Shown: piece by piece, positions 1 to 8,868 of the stretch
Position numbering within the stretch: the first letter of the stretch is position 1
Layout of the letters: each line of letters begins with the position of its first letter
Virus record (IMG/VR): IMGVR_UViG_3300035703_000046
Location: 27,315 to 91,314 of that record
Source of the DNA: a virus
DNA: 64,000 nt
Reading direction: 5' to 3' (one strand)
The notes under the pieces: generated by a model
What the model was told of the DNA's origin: nothing
What the model saw: the letters and a program-made list of their open reading frames with translations, nothing else
The model's database searches: none
Position numbers and translations under genes: made by a program

Positions 1-439
1 CTTGCTTTTCAATATCTTTCAGTCCTCTTTTTAAAGGGTCATAAATTGTAGTTAAATCCATTGACATTAATAATGAATTGCAGGTAAAATCTCTGCTTAT
101 CATTTCTTTATGTAGAGGAGATAAAGAAATTCCTACAATATTCTCTATGTTGGGAACTATAAAATTGCTACTAAAATCTAGTTTTAATCCTGGAAGCATA
201 ATGGAAGAATGACCATCATCCATTACAATGTGCTTGGCTGGAATATTTTTTAATTTTTCATGTACTTTCTTTGACAATACATGAACAGTTACATCTCCAG
301 TTGTAATATCAACATCATTTAAATGAATATTTTTATTAATTGCCTTGTCTCTGGGCAAGCCTCCGCACAAGTACGGTTGGGATAAGCCGTTCTCTATAGC
401 TGTCTCATTAATTATCTTTAAAAGATAAATTAGCTTCAT
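1..439 (-). CDS. cca: CCA tRNA nucleotidyltransferase / poly(A) polymerase family, N-terminal part (cut by window edge)
   Basis: The first 146 residues are visible; the C-terminus lies beyond base 1. They contain the class II nucleotidyltransferase head: GGLPRDK at residues 26-32 and the metal-binding DVD at 42-44, then RDFTCNSL near residue 119 and YDPLKRGLKDIE at the window edge, which matches the family pattern RDFTxNAL...DPxxGxxDL. The family adds or repairs the 3' CCA of tRNAs; close relatives are poly(A) polymerases. ATG at 439-437 follows the TGA of the upstream gene by four bases. The single tRNA in this window (54.8 kb) has no encoded CCA, which fits a CCA-adding role. The distinction from poly(A) polymerase cannot be made from the N-terminus alone. 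Confidence 0.85.
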   Translation of the reverse strand, partial: MKLIYLLKIINETAIENGLSQPYLCGGLPRDKAINKNIHLNDVDITTGDVTVHVLSKKVHEKLKNIPAKHIVMDDGHSSIMLPGLKLDFSSNFIVPNIENIVGISLSPLHKEMISRDFTCNSLLMSMDLTTIYDPLKRGLKDIEKQ

Positions 440-443
440 TTAA

Positions 444-2096
444 TCATATTGCTGTTGTTGGTTTCGTTGAGACCGGAGCTGCTGGTGCGGCTGGAGAAGT
501 TGGTAAATTAACTGGCTGAGCAAGATCTTCCTCTACTTCAATTACTGGTTTTTCTACCTTTGTTTGTTCATCTAATTTTCTTTGTTGTTTTCTTGCTTTT
601 TCTTTATTTTCCTGATCTTCAAGAGAAGACCTTACGCCTTCTAAATCAACTGCAGAGGGGCTGGTTGAAGTTTCTTTCCCTAACAAATCTAATTCTTGCT
701 CTTTTGGATTTTTAATAGATCCCTTTAATTTGGAAAGAACTTCCTCAATACGTGTTAAGGCGTATTGATTGCTTTCTAAGCTTTTAGATGAGGCTTCTGC
801 TAGACCTGGGAAGAAAGAACTTAGATTTAATTGATCCATCATAAGATCAATAATAGCCAATTGTCTTGGAATCTCTCTAGTTCTAAATAAATTAACCAAT
901 GTATCCAGTCTTTCAATTACATCCGTAATTGTTATTCCGGATAATGCATTTTCTAATAAATCATCTGTTTTTTTATGAACTAAAGTATCTGCACTTTCTT
1001 GAGGTTCATCAACAATTTCAATTTCAGCTTTTGGAACAGCTATAGGCTTTGCAGGCACTGTCCCTGCTGCTGGTACAGGGCTTAATTCTGGAGAAGGAGC
1101 TAGTGCTGGCTCTGGCGCAGGAGCAGCCAAAGGGTCTAAGGCTTGAGCCATAACCACCATATTTTCAGAAATAGGATCGGTTCCTTCCAGCATGTCTACG
1201 ATATCATTGAAGTCAGGATCGAATTCCTCAACTTGTATCGCAAAATTATCATCTGAATTTTCATCATCAATAGCGTTTTGATCACCAAAACCACTTCCAA
1301 GTAATGATTTTGAAACTTCTGCCAAAGGATCTTTTGCAGGTTCTGCGGGAGGACCACCAGGACCAGGGGGAAGGGGAGTAATCCCCGGTGGAGGAGGCAC
1401 CGCATCCATTCCAGGTTCAAGCGGAGGAGGTGGAGGAACTGGATCTTGAGCAATTTTAATTAATTCTCTTGCTGTTTTAGGAAATCCTTTATGAGCTAAT
1501 ATATTAGCTTCTTTTATAATTAAGTCCTCTAAAATTGTTGAACTAGCATGTTTAATTGGAGCAACTTGAACTAATCGTTTTACTCTTTGCAATTCTTCTA
1601 GCCATTTATGAATTCCAACATCTAATCTTTTAGACAACTCTCTTTGGACATCTGGATCTGTTGCTAATTTTTCAGCAGACATTAATCTGCTAATAATAGA
1701 TTTAATTTTTTTATTAATTTTAAATTGAGGATCGTCTTCTTCTGGTAATTTAATATTGGGCTTTAATTCATTTAAAGCAGGTGGCTTGTTAGGTGCGATT
1801 ACGCCAGGTGCAACTGCTAAATAATTTGAATCAACCATGCCAGGTAAAAACTGAGCTGTTTTATATGAATTTTGATTATTGCCTTGGTAATATTTTACCC
1901 AATGATTGAAATCATTCTTTTCCATGCTATCCCAATTTTGTGTTAATTGTTCGCGGGTTTTTGAAATATCATAGCCTTGATTTGCATATAAATACATGGT
2001 TTCTAAAGTTTTAACCCATTTATTTATGTCATAAGACTCAATATAATCAACAGAGTAACCTTGAGGATATGCTGTTTTATTGATTTTATTACTCAT
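444..2096 (-). CDS. Proline-rich hypothetical protein, possibly virion-associated
   Basis: Unrecognised 550-residue protein. The first 220 residues look folded and partly helical. About residues 220-260 and 340-370 are low-complexity Pro/Ala/Gly linkers with runs of five prolines, separated by an acidic segment. A helical domain follows (about 385-470), then a charged, Lys/Glu-rich tail ending in another Pro/Ala-rich stretch. This architecture suits an extended linker or scaffold protein, but no family is recognised. It overlaps the upstream 237-residue gene by 8 bases, suggesting translational coupling, and is followed 4 bases later by the CCA enzyme. Confidence 0.75.
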   Translation of the reverse strand: MSNKINKTAYPQGYSVDYIESYDINKWVKTLETMYLYANQGYDISKTREQLTQNWDSMEKNDFNHWVKYYQGNNQNSYKTAQFLPGMVDSNYLAVAPGVIAPNKPPALNELKPNIKLPEEDDPQFKINKKIKSIISRLMSAEKLATDPDVQRELSKRLDVGIHKWLEELQRVKRLVQVAPIKHASSTILEDLIIKEANILAHKGFPKTARELIKIAQDPVPPPPPLEPGMDAVPPPPGITPLPPGPGGPPAEPAKDPLAEVSKSLLGSGFGDQNAIDDENSDDNFAIQVEEFDPDFNDIVDMLEGTDPISENMVVMAQALDPLAAPAPEPALAPSPELSPVPAAGTVPAKPIAVPKAEIEIVDEPQESADTLVHKKTDDLLENALSGITITDVIERLDTLVNLFRTREIPRQLAIIDLMMDQLNLSSFFPGLAEASSKSLESNQYALTRIEEVLSKLKGSIKNPKEQELDLLGKETSTSPSAVDLEGVRSSLEDQENKEKARKQQRKLDEQTKVEKPVIEVEEDLAQPVNLPTSPAAPAAPVSTKPTTAI

Positions 2097-2802
2097 TAGA
2101 TAATACCTGATATTCTAATTTTTGAATTTCTGCACCAGTAACTTGCTTTACGCCCTCTTCATTATATTGTAATGTTGCTAGTTTTTCATTTAATTTATCT
2201 AAAAAATTAGTTGCAAATGAAGGATCCATCTCTTCCAAGACTTCGTAAATTGCATCCTGTAAAAATGTAGTTCTTTTATCAATATAATCTACAGTATGAT
2301 TGTGTTGAATAATCATATCTGGAGCTAAATTAATTGTTTTATTATATGTTTCTAATAATTTTAGATAATGCTCAAAATATTTAATTAATACGTGATCTCC
2401 CCTAGTAGCATTGGGATTGTCTTGAATAGAATCAAATACTTGTTCCATTCTATCGCGAACAAGCAATTCCATTTTATTAAGTCTATCTTTGATATCTACT
2501 TTTTCATCAAGTAAATTATCAACTCTTTGCTTCCAGGTTTTATTATTTTTTAGTGAGCTTAATGCTTTTTCATCTCCAGTTTGAGCTGCTTGCAATTCAG
2601 AATTTAAATGTTTTTCATAATTTACAAAATCGCTTTTTATAAATTGCTCAAGAATTTTTTGACTTAATCTTAAGTGATTTTCGTCTTTGTCATTAAACAA
2701 TGTTTTAAGCCAAGCAGAAATTTCTTTTGCAGAAATACCACTTAAAATTTTAGAAACTATTTCATTTCTTTTAGGATGATTTAATATTGGAGAAAAGTCC
2801 AT
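2089..2802 (-). CDS. Hypothetical protein with HTH-like N-terminus
   Basis: 237 residues, not assigned to a family. Residues 9-32 (HPKRNEIVSKILSGISAKEI) resemble the helix-turn-helix seen in some terminase small subunits and other phage DNA-binding proteins. The rest is largely helical, with a long charged stretch (about 85-150) likely to be coiled coil. A small-terminase role is only a guess, since no large terminase gene is seen nearby. It is the last gene before the terminator at 2818-2846 in coordinate terms, so it probably starts a new transcription unit with the proline-rich gene downstream. Confidence 0.7.
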   Translation of the reverse strand: MDFSPILNHPKRNEIVSKILSGISAKEISAWLKTLFNDKDENHLRLSQKILEQFIKSDFVNYEKHLNSELQAAQTGDEKALSSLKNNKTWKQRVDNLLDEKVDIKDRLNKMELLVRDRMEQVFDSIQDNPNATRGDHVLIKYFEHYLKLLETYNKTINLAPDMIIQHNHTVDYIDKRTTFLQDAIYEVLEEMDPSFATNFLDKLNEKLATLQYNEEGVKQVTGAEIQKLEYQVLSNE

Positions 2803-2817
2803 GTAACCTCAAATTAA

Positions 2818-2846
2818 AAAGCGGGATTCAAAATTGATCCCGCTTT
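2818..2846 (-). terminator. Rho-independent terminator after the 260-residue protein gene
   Basis: The inverted repeat GCGGGAT / ATCCCGC (2821-2827 and 2837-2843) is extended by A/T pairs to about ten base pairs with a 9-nt loop. On the minus strand the stem is followed directly by a T-rich run, so it ends the leftward transcript from the gene at 2868. The A/T flanks on both sides mean weak termination in the other direction is possible. Confidence 0.8.
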
Positions 2847-2867
2847 ATAATATATCTATTCAAGTGA

Positions 2868-3638
2868 TTATTTTTTAGAATTAAAGCTCATTGGAACATT
2901 AACATAGGCATTATATGCTGTTTGAGATTGCAAAGAAATATCTCCACCAGGAACTTTATTTCCTTTTAAAGTAGTGAATCCATGTTTATAATCATAAGTT
3001 TTTTTATCTAAAGAGCATTGATAAACATCATCAGAAACTCTGATTAGTTGGTGCCCAGGATGATCAATGCAAGATCTTGTTTTTAAAGGAGCCTCTAAAG
3101 GCTTATATTCTTTTATATTTTTGTCTACTACTTTTGCAATTTCGTCAGCTTTAAAAGAAACTTTAACTTGCTCTGAATTTTCGGATTTGTTATTTAAATT
3201 TTTTTTTATTTCAGAAATTTTTGCTTCGTAAGCTCTTTTTTCTTCTTCTCTTGCTTCTGGAACTGCGAAAGTTAAAAGAACTTGATCAAGGACAGAAGCC
3301 TGTCTGCGAAGAAGGTTATCGCTTGATTTGGAAAACTCTTCTGCTAAAGCGGCAACGGCTTCCAAATCTTTAGGAGTAACTTCTTCTTTTTCTTCTACTT
3401 CGCCCAATTCTTCTTTTTTAGATTTGCAGAATTCTTCAAATTCTTTTCGCTCTTCTTCTCCGAGCTTGTATGAATTAGATTTGCAAATATTATCAATAGC
3501 TGTTGCGCAACCAATAAAACACCCGGCTACAGTTTGTAGCATATCGGGACTTACTTGGTCTGCCAAATCGAGAACTTCATGATCTCGATTTAAAAACATG
3601 CAACGTAACTCTTCAAGTTTTTTTAATAGTTCTAACAT
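2868..3638 (-). CDS. Hypothetical protein with C-terminal Cys/His-containing segment
   Basis: Unrecognised protein of 256 residues from the ATG at 3638. That ATG overlaps the upstream TGA as TGATG, and it is preferred over an upstream in-frame TTG. The middle is rich in Glu and Lys and predicted helical or coiled. The C-terminal third has a compact segment with RSCIDHPGHQ and YQCSLDKKTYDY, which resembles a small beta or zinc-binding domain. The end (SLQSQTAYNAYVNVPMSF) looks like an exposed strand. The neighbour upstream also ends in a Cys/His-containing domain, so the two may be related functionally. Confidence 0.7.
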   Translation of the reverse strand: MLELLKKLEELRCMFLNRDHEVLDLADQVSPDMLQTVAGCFIGCATAIDNICKSNSYKLGEEERKEFEEFCKSKKEELGEVEEKEEVTPKDLEAVAALAEEFSKSSDNLLRRQASVLDQVLLTFAVPEAREEEKRAYEAKISEIKKNLNNKSENSEQVKVSFKADEIAKVVDKNIKEYKPLEAPLKTRSCIDHPGHQLIRVSDDVYQCSLDKKTYDYKHGFTTLKGNKVPGGDISLQSQTAYNAYVNVPMSFNSKK

Positions 3639-5257
3639 CAGCAGTTCCAATATACTTTTGAGGTTACAAAGTGAGCTGATTCTGTACCGTCTTCCATTCC
3701 TTTACGGTGAAGCGGGCGGCACTGACCAAATTTATCTTGGTACACTTTGCCTACTGGAAGACCGGTATGGCTGCAAATTAAACTTGAACTATTTGCAGTC
3801 TTTATCGTATGTGAGCATCCAGAAGATGCCTGCTTATGAAGATTAAATTCACCTTTAAGGGCTTGTTTATAAATGGCAAATGCCATGTTGTAGAAGTGAG
3901 CGTCTCCAGCTTCACGTAGAATATGAAGAGCATCTTCTGCTTTTTCAAAGTTCTCTTCTTGTAATGCTGAGGCAAGACTTAAAAATAACTCTTGTGGTTT
4001 TAAATCATAAAGAGGAGAAGCCATTGCCATAGCGGAAAGATCATTTGTTTCATTGATAATTTCAGAAATTCCCTCTGATGAGAATTCTTTAATTGCATCT
4101 TCTGCTACAACAGTTCTTGGCAATAATACGTTTGTTTGAGAGATTTTAACGGGTACTTTAAATCCTCTGCGACCATCAATAGAGGCGGCATAAACGATTC
4201 CATCTTTGTCAGATGAAGCTACTCCTACCTGAGCCTTATATCCAAACGATGCTAGTTTTCTAACAATCATTTCTCTGCCAGTGGCTACCACTTTTTTACC
4301 ATGATATAATTCAGCTTCACCAGCCTTGGAAGATAATCTCTCTCCAAGAGATTTGTACTCTTCTGGGACCTCGAATTGAGGCATAGCAACATCGGAAACT
4401 TCATTTCCTACATTGGGATTGTACAAAAGAACCCCTGGGGCGTCTAAAGAAACGCTATCGCCAGAAGCCGTTTTCATTCTAAATAAAGCTAACTCTACTT
4501 CGGATAATGGCTCGGCGGTTTTAGAAACAAAATTTAATACTTGTTCCGCATTAACCTGCATTAATTTACCTGCGTTTTTAACAAGGTAATCATCTAATAG
4601 AGATGCCGTTAGTTCAACAATTCCTTCTGGAGTAACAAAGGAAGATGGAATTGCAGGCTCACTGTCTACAATCTCTACTGGTAATAGGACTGAAGTTTCG
4701 CCTCGTGGAGTTTCAAAAGAAGCTCTACAAACAAGCCAAGTATCGTTTCCAGCAACCACTTGTGCGAGCTTTGGATTTGCACCAACAGAGCGTAAAGCGT
4801 ATGCGGTATTTCTTTCGGCAGAACTTGCTGCTGTCTTAGAGTAAGTTTTAACTACAGCATTTTTGCCATCGTTGAATAATGAAGATAATGTTTCAACTAA
4901 ATTTGAATCTACATCTTTATGAGCAATAGATAATAAATCTTCACCTTCTCTGAAATCTTTTTTAATTTCTGGAGCTTTTTCCTGAGCGCCAAGCTCTTCT
5001 GCAAAGTAAGAAGCAAACTTGTTATTATTGCTATATAAAGTGTTGTATATTTTCTTTAATTCAAAACGAGAAATCATTGGTTGGGAGCTAGCTTTTTTAT
5101 TTAAAAAGTTGCACATCCCAACGATTGTGGCGTCATATGGAAAAACCTCTGCAAGTTTTTCAGCTTTTTTAGCTAAAACACCAGTGAAGAAGCTTTCTTG
5201 TTCTTTGACTGCTTCTGCCGCTTTTAAAATAACGTTATTTAATTGATTAAAATCCAT
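3638..5257 (-). CDS. Large hypothetical protein, possibly structural
   Basis: 539 residues, no recognised family. The N-terminal 100 residues are helical. The central part is mixed alpha/beta with several KTA-S segments (for example SKTAASSAERN). The C-terminal 70 residues carry SGCSHTIK, SLICSHTGLPVGKVY and FGQCRPLHRKG, an array of Cys and His that may bind zinc. Codon use is less AT-extreme than in many neighbours, as in other well-expressed genes of this window. It is coupled to the downstream gene through a TGATG stop/start. A virion or assembly protein is plausible but unproven. Confidence 0.75.
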   Translation of the reverse strand: MDFNQLNNVILKAAEAVKEQESFFTGVLAKKAEKLAEVFPYDATIVGMCNFLNKKASSQPMISRFELKKIYNTLYSNNNKFASYFAEELGAQEKAPEIKKDFREGEDLLSIAHKDVDSNLVETLSSLFNDGKNAVVKTYSKTAASSAERNTAYALRSVGANPKLAQVVAGNDTWLVCRASFETPRGETSVLLPVEIVDSEPAIPSSFVTPEGIVELTASLLDDYLVKNAGKLMQVNAEQVLNFVSKTAEPLSEVELALFRMKTASGDSVSLDAPGVLLYNPNVGNEVSDVAMPQFEVPEEYKSLGERLSSKAGEAELYHGKKVVATGREMIVRKLASFGYKAQVGVASSDKDGIVYAASIDGRRGFKVPVKISQTNVLLPRTVVAEDAIKEFSSEGISEIINETNDLSAMAMASPLYDLKPQELFLSLASALQEENFEKAEDALHILREAGDAHFYNMAFAIYKQALKGEFNLHKQASSGCSHTIKTANSSSLICSHTGLPVGKVYQDKFGQCRPLHRKGMEDGTESAHFVTSKVYWNC

Positions 5258-5272
5258 TTATGTTCCTAAATT

Positions 5273-5749
5273 TCATGCAAGTTCAGGATACTTTTTGTAT
5301 AATTCTTGACGTTCAGACTCAGATAATTGATTTAAAAGTCCTCTAACTAATCTCGAATTATTAGCTAGTTTATTTGGAAGATATGAAGGAACCAAATTTA
5401 CTTCATCTTCAGGCACTCCTAAATCCTGAGCAGCAAGTCTAATTATAGGCTCATTTTTATAAAAAACATGCAAGTCATTTTGTTTAGAAAGTAAAACTTT
5501 CCAATTGCTTTTGGTAGAAGCAGTCTTTTCTAATTGCTCTTCATCATAAAGGGCAATTATGCATTCGCCTTCAGAGGTCTTATCTACTCGCCACAAACCT
5601 TCAATATCTGAGCCGTCAATAAAGCGAACAATATCAAATGCTACTTTACGGATTTTGTGTTGCACATCGGCTAATTTATAAACTTTTTGCTCAGATTTAT
5701 TAATACTTTTTTCTAAGCTTGAATAATCTATTGAAGATTTGGACATCAT
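5273..5749 (-). CDS. Hypothetical protein
   Basis: 158 residues, unrecognised. It has a helical N-terminus (about 1-45), a central beta-rich part around GLWRVDKT and IIALYDEEQ, and a C-terminal helical segment ending LSESERQELYKKYPELA. GAGAG lies six bases before the ATG, so the start is supported. It precedes the 539-residue gene by 15 bases and is probably co-transcribed with it. The 70-base AT-rich gap before its start could hold a promoter, but no clear -35/-10 pair can be picked. Confidence 0.65.
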   Translation of the reverse strand: MMSKSSIDYSSLEKSINKSEQKVYKLADVQHKIRKVAFDIVRFIDGSDIEGLWRVDKTSEGECIIALYDEEQLEKTASTKSNWKVLLSKQNDLHVFYKNEPIIRLAAQDLGVPEDEVNLVPSYLPNKLANNSRLVRGLLNQLSESERQELYKKYPELA

Positions 5750-5819
5750 TCTCTCCTGATCATATAAAAAAATATAGCTATTATTATGTTTAAGAATTAA
5801 TAGATAATTATTATATATT

Positions 5820-6293
5820 TTAAAAACCCTCTAACTCTTCTTTTATTTCCGCTATTCTAGCTAGAATTTTCTGTATTTTAGGGTCTTTATCTACTAATTT
5901 TTTGATTCTTTTATTAGCTCCGCCATAAGATTTTTTATTTTTCTTTCCATCTTTTTTACCATAATCGGTATTTCCGTGAACGGACTTGGTAACAGAAGAC
6001 TGGTTTACATTTAATATTTTAGCTACATCAATTTGAGTCATTCCTGTAGCCAATAATTTTAAAACTTGTTGCTGTCTTGGAGTTAAATTAGTTTCTACAA
6101 TTCTCCAATACTCTTCTCTTAATTGATCGTTTAATTCTTTTAGCTCTTCTTTATAAATTGCATCATTCATAACTCCCGCAAAGCCTTGAGAGTCTGAAAA
6201 ATCAGATAAAGTATCAGAGTCAAATGGGGTTTCCATAATCACCCATTGATAACTATTGCTTCTATTTGTTGAAAAATCTCTTCGGCGGGACAT
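5820..6293 (-). CDS. Sigma-region-4/LuxR-like helix-turn-helix protein
   Basis: 157 residues. Residues about 70-105 read LTPRQQQVLKLLATGMTQID followed by VAKILNVNQSSVTKSVHG, the classic layout of a sigma-70 region 4 or LuxR-type HTH (T-x-R-Q-x-x-V-L...G-x-T...I-A...L...S.V...V). An acidic N-terminal half precedes it, and a Lys-rich, then helical, C-terminus follows. It could be a phage transcription factor that replaces or modifies sigma function, or a simple DNA-binding regulator. No sigma region 2 is visible, so a complete sigma factor is unlikely. It is the last gene of the leftward primase-DnaJ-RuvC cluster. Confidence 0.6.
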   Translation of the reverse strand: MSRRRDFSTNRSNSYQWVIMETPFDSDTLSDFSDSQGFAGVMNDAIYKEELKELNDQLREEYWRIVETNLTPRQQQVLKLLATGMTQIDVAKILNVNQSSVTKSVHGNTDYGKKDGKKNKKSYGGANKRIKKLVDKDPKIQKILARIAEIKEELEGF

Positions 6294-6300
6294 ACTTACC

Positions 6301-7098
6301 TTATATGTTAGCTAAAAAATTTAAATTATTATTTGATTTAATATGATCATCTATATCTTTTACATTGCTGGGTAAAGATAATTTAATTATATTAGTTTTA
6401 TCTTTGAATTTATTTTGAAGCTTTCTTATTCCCTCTTGTCCTCGCTCGTCGTTATCCAGCAAAGCATAAATCCTTAATTTCTCTCCGCCGTATTTTTTCA
6501 ATAAATAGTATTGATAATAATGTAAATCCAGCCCGCCCAAAGCCACCGAATTATAAATTCCATGAGATTGAAGTTGAATACAGTCCAATTGACCTTCAAC
6601 TAAAATTACAGATTTATAATTGGCAATTGATTCTTTTGCTTTGTTTAAACCAAATAAAATATGACTTTTGCTAAAAAAAGTATATTTATATTTATCCAAG
6701 CCTTTGGACTTATATTCTTTTTCTGAAAGCAAAGTCCTTCCAATTAGACCCACTATATTATCATACTCGTCTTGAATAGGAAAAATTAAACTATGATTTT
6801 CAAAAAAGCTATTTGTAACAATGGTATTAAAATTATCTTTTAAATTTTTTTGAAAAATTAATTTTACAGATTTTAAATCTTCAATATTAACGTTTAATTG
6901 GCTAATATTATTAGAATTAGGAAAATATCCAAATTTATAATTTTTAATAATTTTATCACTTACTCTACTTTTAATATAAGTAAAAGCATCTTTTCCACTT
7001 TCTGATTTTAAAAGCTCAGAAGAGCTAGCTATTACTTTTTGTAAAGTATTATTTGTTGATAAATAATTATTTATAAAATTATTAGTATTCATTTTCAT
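6301..7098 (-). CDS. DnaG-type primase catalytic core (TOPRIM), lacking the zinc-binding domain
   Basis: 265 residues matching the RNA-polymerase core of DnaG. The N-terminal subdomain has IKNYKFGYFPN and SLIFPIQDEYDNIVGLIGRTL, the latter like the DnaG motif FPIxDxxGxVxGFGGR. The TOPRIM domain has ILVEGQLD with E168 and LLDNDERGQEG with D215 and D217, the metal ligands for primer synthesis. The CHC2 zinc finger that normally precedes this core is absent; a CHC2 protein is encoded separately at 24440-25132. No helicase-interaction domain follows the TOPRIM. The gene overlaps the zinc-ribbon gene upstream by 4 bases (ATGA) and lies in the RecA/SSB/DNA polymerase region. Confidence 0.85.
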   Translation of the reverse strand: MKMNTNNFINNYLSTNNTLQKVIASSSELLKSESGKDAFTYIKSRVSDKIIKNYKFGYFPNSNNISQLNVNIEDLKSVKLIFQKNLKDNFNTIVTNSFFENHSLIFPIQDEYDNIVGLIGRTLLSEKEYKSKGLDKYKYTFFSKSHILFGLNKAKESIANYKSVILVEGQLDCIQLQSHGIYNSVALGGLDLHYYQYYLLKKYGGEKLRIYALLDNDERGQEGIRKLQNKFKDKTNIIKLSLPSNVKDIDDHIKSNNNLNFLANI

Positions 7099-7421
7099 TT
7101 AGACATGTTTGCAATGAACATGTTCTTAAAATGAGAAGTGACCCTGTGCGGCTCTCGACACTCTGGACAACATAATGCATCTTTCACCAAGAGTGGAGTC
7201 ATTTTTTTACGACAATTACCACACTCCAGTGCATACGAAGAAACTGACTTCTTAACAGACCTAAATTTCTTCATTGAAAATAGGCTTTGCTTTACAAAAT
7301 TAGTAACATTTGTCATTTCGCAATCACAGTCACTGCAATAAGCTTGCCTAGTATCCTTATCAACTACTACATCGGTTACTTTTTTACAATCTTTATTTGG
7401 GCATTGTAATAAAAAACTCAT
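7095..7421 (-). CDS. Small double zinc-ribbon protein
   Basis: 108 residues with eight to ten cysteines in two modules: CPNKDCKK...YCSDCDC in the first half and CGNCRKK...CCPECREP in the second. Each resembles a four-cysteine zinc ribbon. The function is unknown. It sits between the TOPRIM primase core and DnaJ with 4-base overlaps on both sides, so the three are translated together. Because this primase core lacks a zinc domain, a role as a DNA-template-recognition partner is possible, but the Cys pattern is not CHC2. Confidence 0.75.
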   Translation of the reverse strand: MSFLLQCPNKDCKKVTDVVVDKDTRQAYCSDCDCEMTNVTNFVKQSLFSMKKFRSVKKSVSSYALECGNCRKKMTPLLVKDALCCPECREPHRVTSHFKNMFIANMSK

Positions 7422-8266
7422 TTGACATCTTTCTCTAGAAATTTAATTAGATCACTAATATTTTCAGGATAATTTACAATTATAATTACATTATAATTTC
7501 CTGAATTTGGAAGCTTGTTTTTCACTATAACTACGTCATTGTTCTTTGAAGAAGATTTAATATCAATTTCATGTTTCCCATCAAAAAGATCCACTGATAT
7601 TTTGCCACCACGTAATGCTTCTAATAAAGAAATATGCTTTCTGACATAAATATCATTTCCCTGACGAGAGAAATTTGGGTCATCATCTATTAGAATAACA
7701 AATGAAAATTTATAATTTTTTCCAGAAATTTGTCTATCAAGTACTACCGTAGAGTTGTGTTGTATTCCCGGAACTAGTGTCAAATTCCAGTTTCCGGATT
7801 TTTTATTTTGCTTCGTATTATTGCATACTTTGCAATCAGTTTTATCTTTTGGACACTGAGAGCATGATTCTACCCAATCAACTGAAGTTTTTACCGAACA
7901 ACCCAGGATAGCGTCTTTTAAAGGTATTTTAATAGTTTTAGCTGGTACTTGGTAAAAATTCATTTGGATTTGTCTCTTAAAAAGCTCTTCTACATTAAAA
8001 GTTCTAAAATTAGAATTTCCAAAATTTACCCTGATAGTTTTGTGCTTTCCTGGATTAACGGGATTATTAATTGGTCTATTCCAATTTTTTGGTTCTTTTA
8101 AAAAACTATGTGCTTCAGAAATTTCTTTAGATTTCTTTTCCGCATCAGGAGACTTATTAACGTCTGGGTGGTACTTAGCGGCTAATTTTCTGAATTGCTT
8201 TTTTAAATCTTCTTCAGTAAACCCCTCTTTCAGCTCTAATAATAAAAGGGCTTTTTTGAAATTCAT
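7418..8266 (-). CDS. DnaJ-like co-chaperone
   Basis: 282 residues. An N-terminal J domain with LKKQFRKLAAKYHPDVNKSP holds the HPD motif at 33-35, which stimulates Hsp70 ATPase. After a G/F-poor linker comes a DnaJ C-terminal client-binding domain (for example KTIKIPLKDAILGCSVKTSV). A reduced zinc region, CSQCPKDKTDCKVC, keeps only two of the usual four CxxC pairs. Then come ISLLEALRGGKISVDLFDGK and a beta-rich end. It is shorter than E. coli DnaJ (376). Phage DnaJ homologues may redirect host DnaK during replication or assembly. It overlaps ruvC by 4 bases. Confidence 0.85.
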   Translation of the reverse strand: MNFKKALLLLELKEGFTEEDLKKQFRKLAAKYHPDVNKSPDAEKKSKEISEAHSFLKEPKNWNRPINNPVNPGKHKTIRVNFGNSNFRTFNVEELFKRQIQMNFYQVPAKTIKIPLKDAILGCSVKTSVDWVESCSQCPKDKTDCKVCNNTKQNKKSGNWNLTLVPGIQHNSTVVLDRQISGKNYKFSFVILIDDDPNFSRQGNDIYVRKHISLLEALRGGKISVDLFDGKHEIDIKSSSKNNDVVIVKNKLPNSGNYNVIIIVNYPENISDLIKFLEKDVK

Positions 8267-8868
8267 GGCAGTTTACTCTTTTTCTTTTTTTTCTTTTTCT
8301 CTTTTTTGATCCCGGATTCTTTTTCTAATGGAAAAGATCCGCCATTATTTATGGTTAAACATGCATATGCCAATGCCACAGCAATCCCGTCTGCAACGTC
8401 ATAATTTTCCACAATAGGCTTGTTGTTTTTATTATAAACCCATGGAAATTGAATATTTAACTTACTAGCTACGGTCTCTGGAATCTTTTCTTTATCTGGA
8501 ACTTCTCCATTTTTAATCGCATGTCTAATAGTTAAGACATTTAAAAGAGTTGGAGGGGCGTTAATTTTATCATAAACCGCAAGCCCTACTGTTCTATTTA
8601 AAGAAGCTAAGCTGGTAGTAGTTTTAGCCGTGCTCTTGCCTTTCATAAATAAAATAATATCTTCTAAGGCAACGTGATCTGGCTTATATTTTTCAATTAT
8701 TTTTTCAATTGCAGATTTTGTAATTGCTAATCTTTCAATTGGATGACCTTTTTTCGGAGGCTTATAATAGCTAGCAATAACTAAATCAAATTTACCATCT
8801 AAGGTAAAATCTAAAACGCAAATTCCAATTGTATTTGTACTGGCGTCTAACCCTAAAACTCTTGGCAT
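8263..8868 (-). CDS. ruvC: RuvC-like Holliday junction resolvase
   Basis: 201 residues with a RuvC/RNase H fold. LGLDAS holds Asp8, VALEDI holds Glu69, and NYDVADGIAVALAYA holds Asp157 and Asp160, the four-acid active site. The last 20 residues are a run of lysines (KKEKKKKKKKSKLP) likely to contact DNA. The enzyme would resolve branched intermediates of phage recombination or before packaging. Its start codon and ribosome site fall inside inverted repeats (see 8866-8946), suggesting regulated translation. It lies downstream of the ssDNA-binding gene and upstream of dnaJ. Confidence 0.85.
   Translation of the reverse strand: MPRVLGLDASTNTIGICVLDFTLDGKFDLVIASYYKPPKKGHPIERLAITKSAIEKIIEKYKPDHVALEDIILFMKGKSTAKTTTSLASLNRTVGLAVYDKINAPPTLLNVLTIRHAIKNGEVPDKEKIPETVASKLNIQFPWVYNKNNKPIVENYDVADGIAVALAYACLTINNGGSFPLEKESGIKKEKKKKKKKSKLP

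Noticed and set aside
1196-1453. Open frame of 85 codons opposite frames of the proline-rich gene
   Set aside because: It lies fully inside a longer same-strand gene in another frame and encodes a Leu-rich, motif-free product produced by the Pro-rich codons.
2089-2802. Confident small terminase annotation
   Set aside because: Only a vague HTH-like start is seen and no large terminase gene is nearby.
5820-6293. A complete sigma factor
   Set aside because: Only a region-4-like HTH is readable; no region 2 or -10-binding motif is present.
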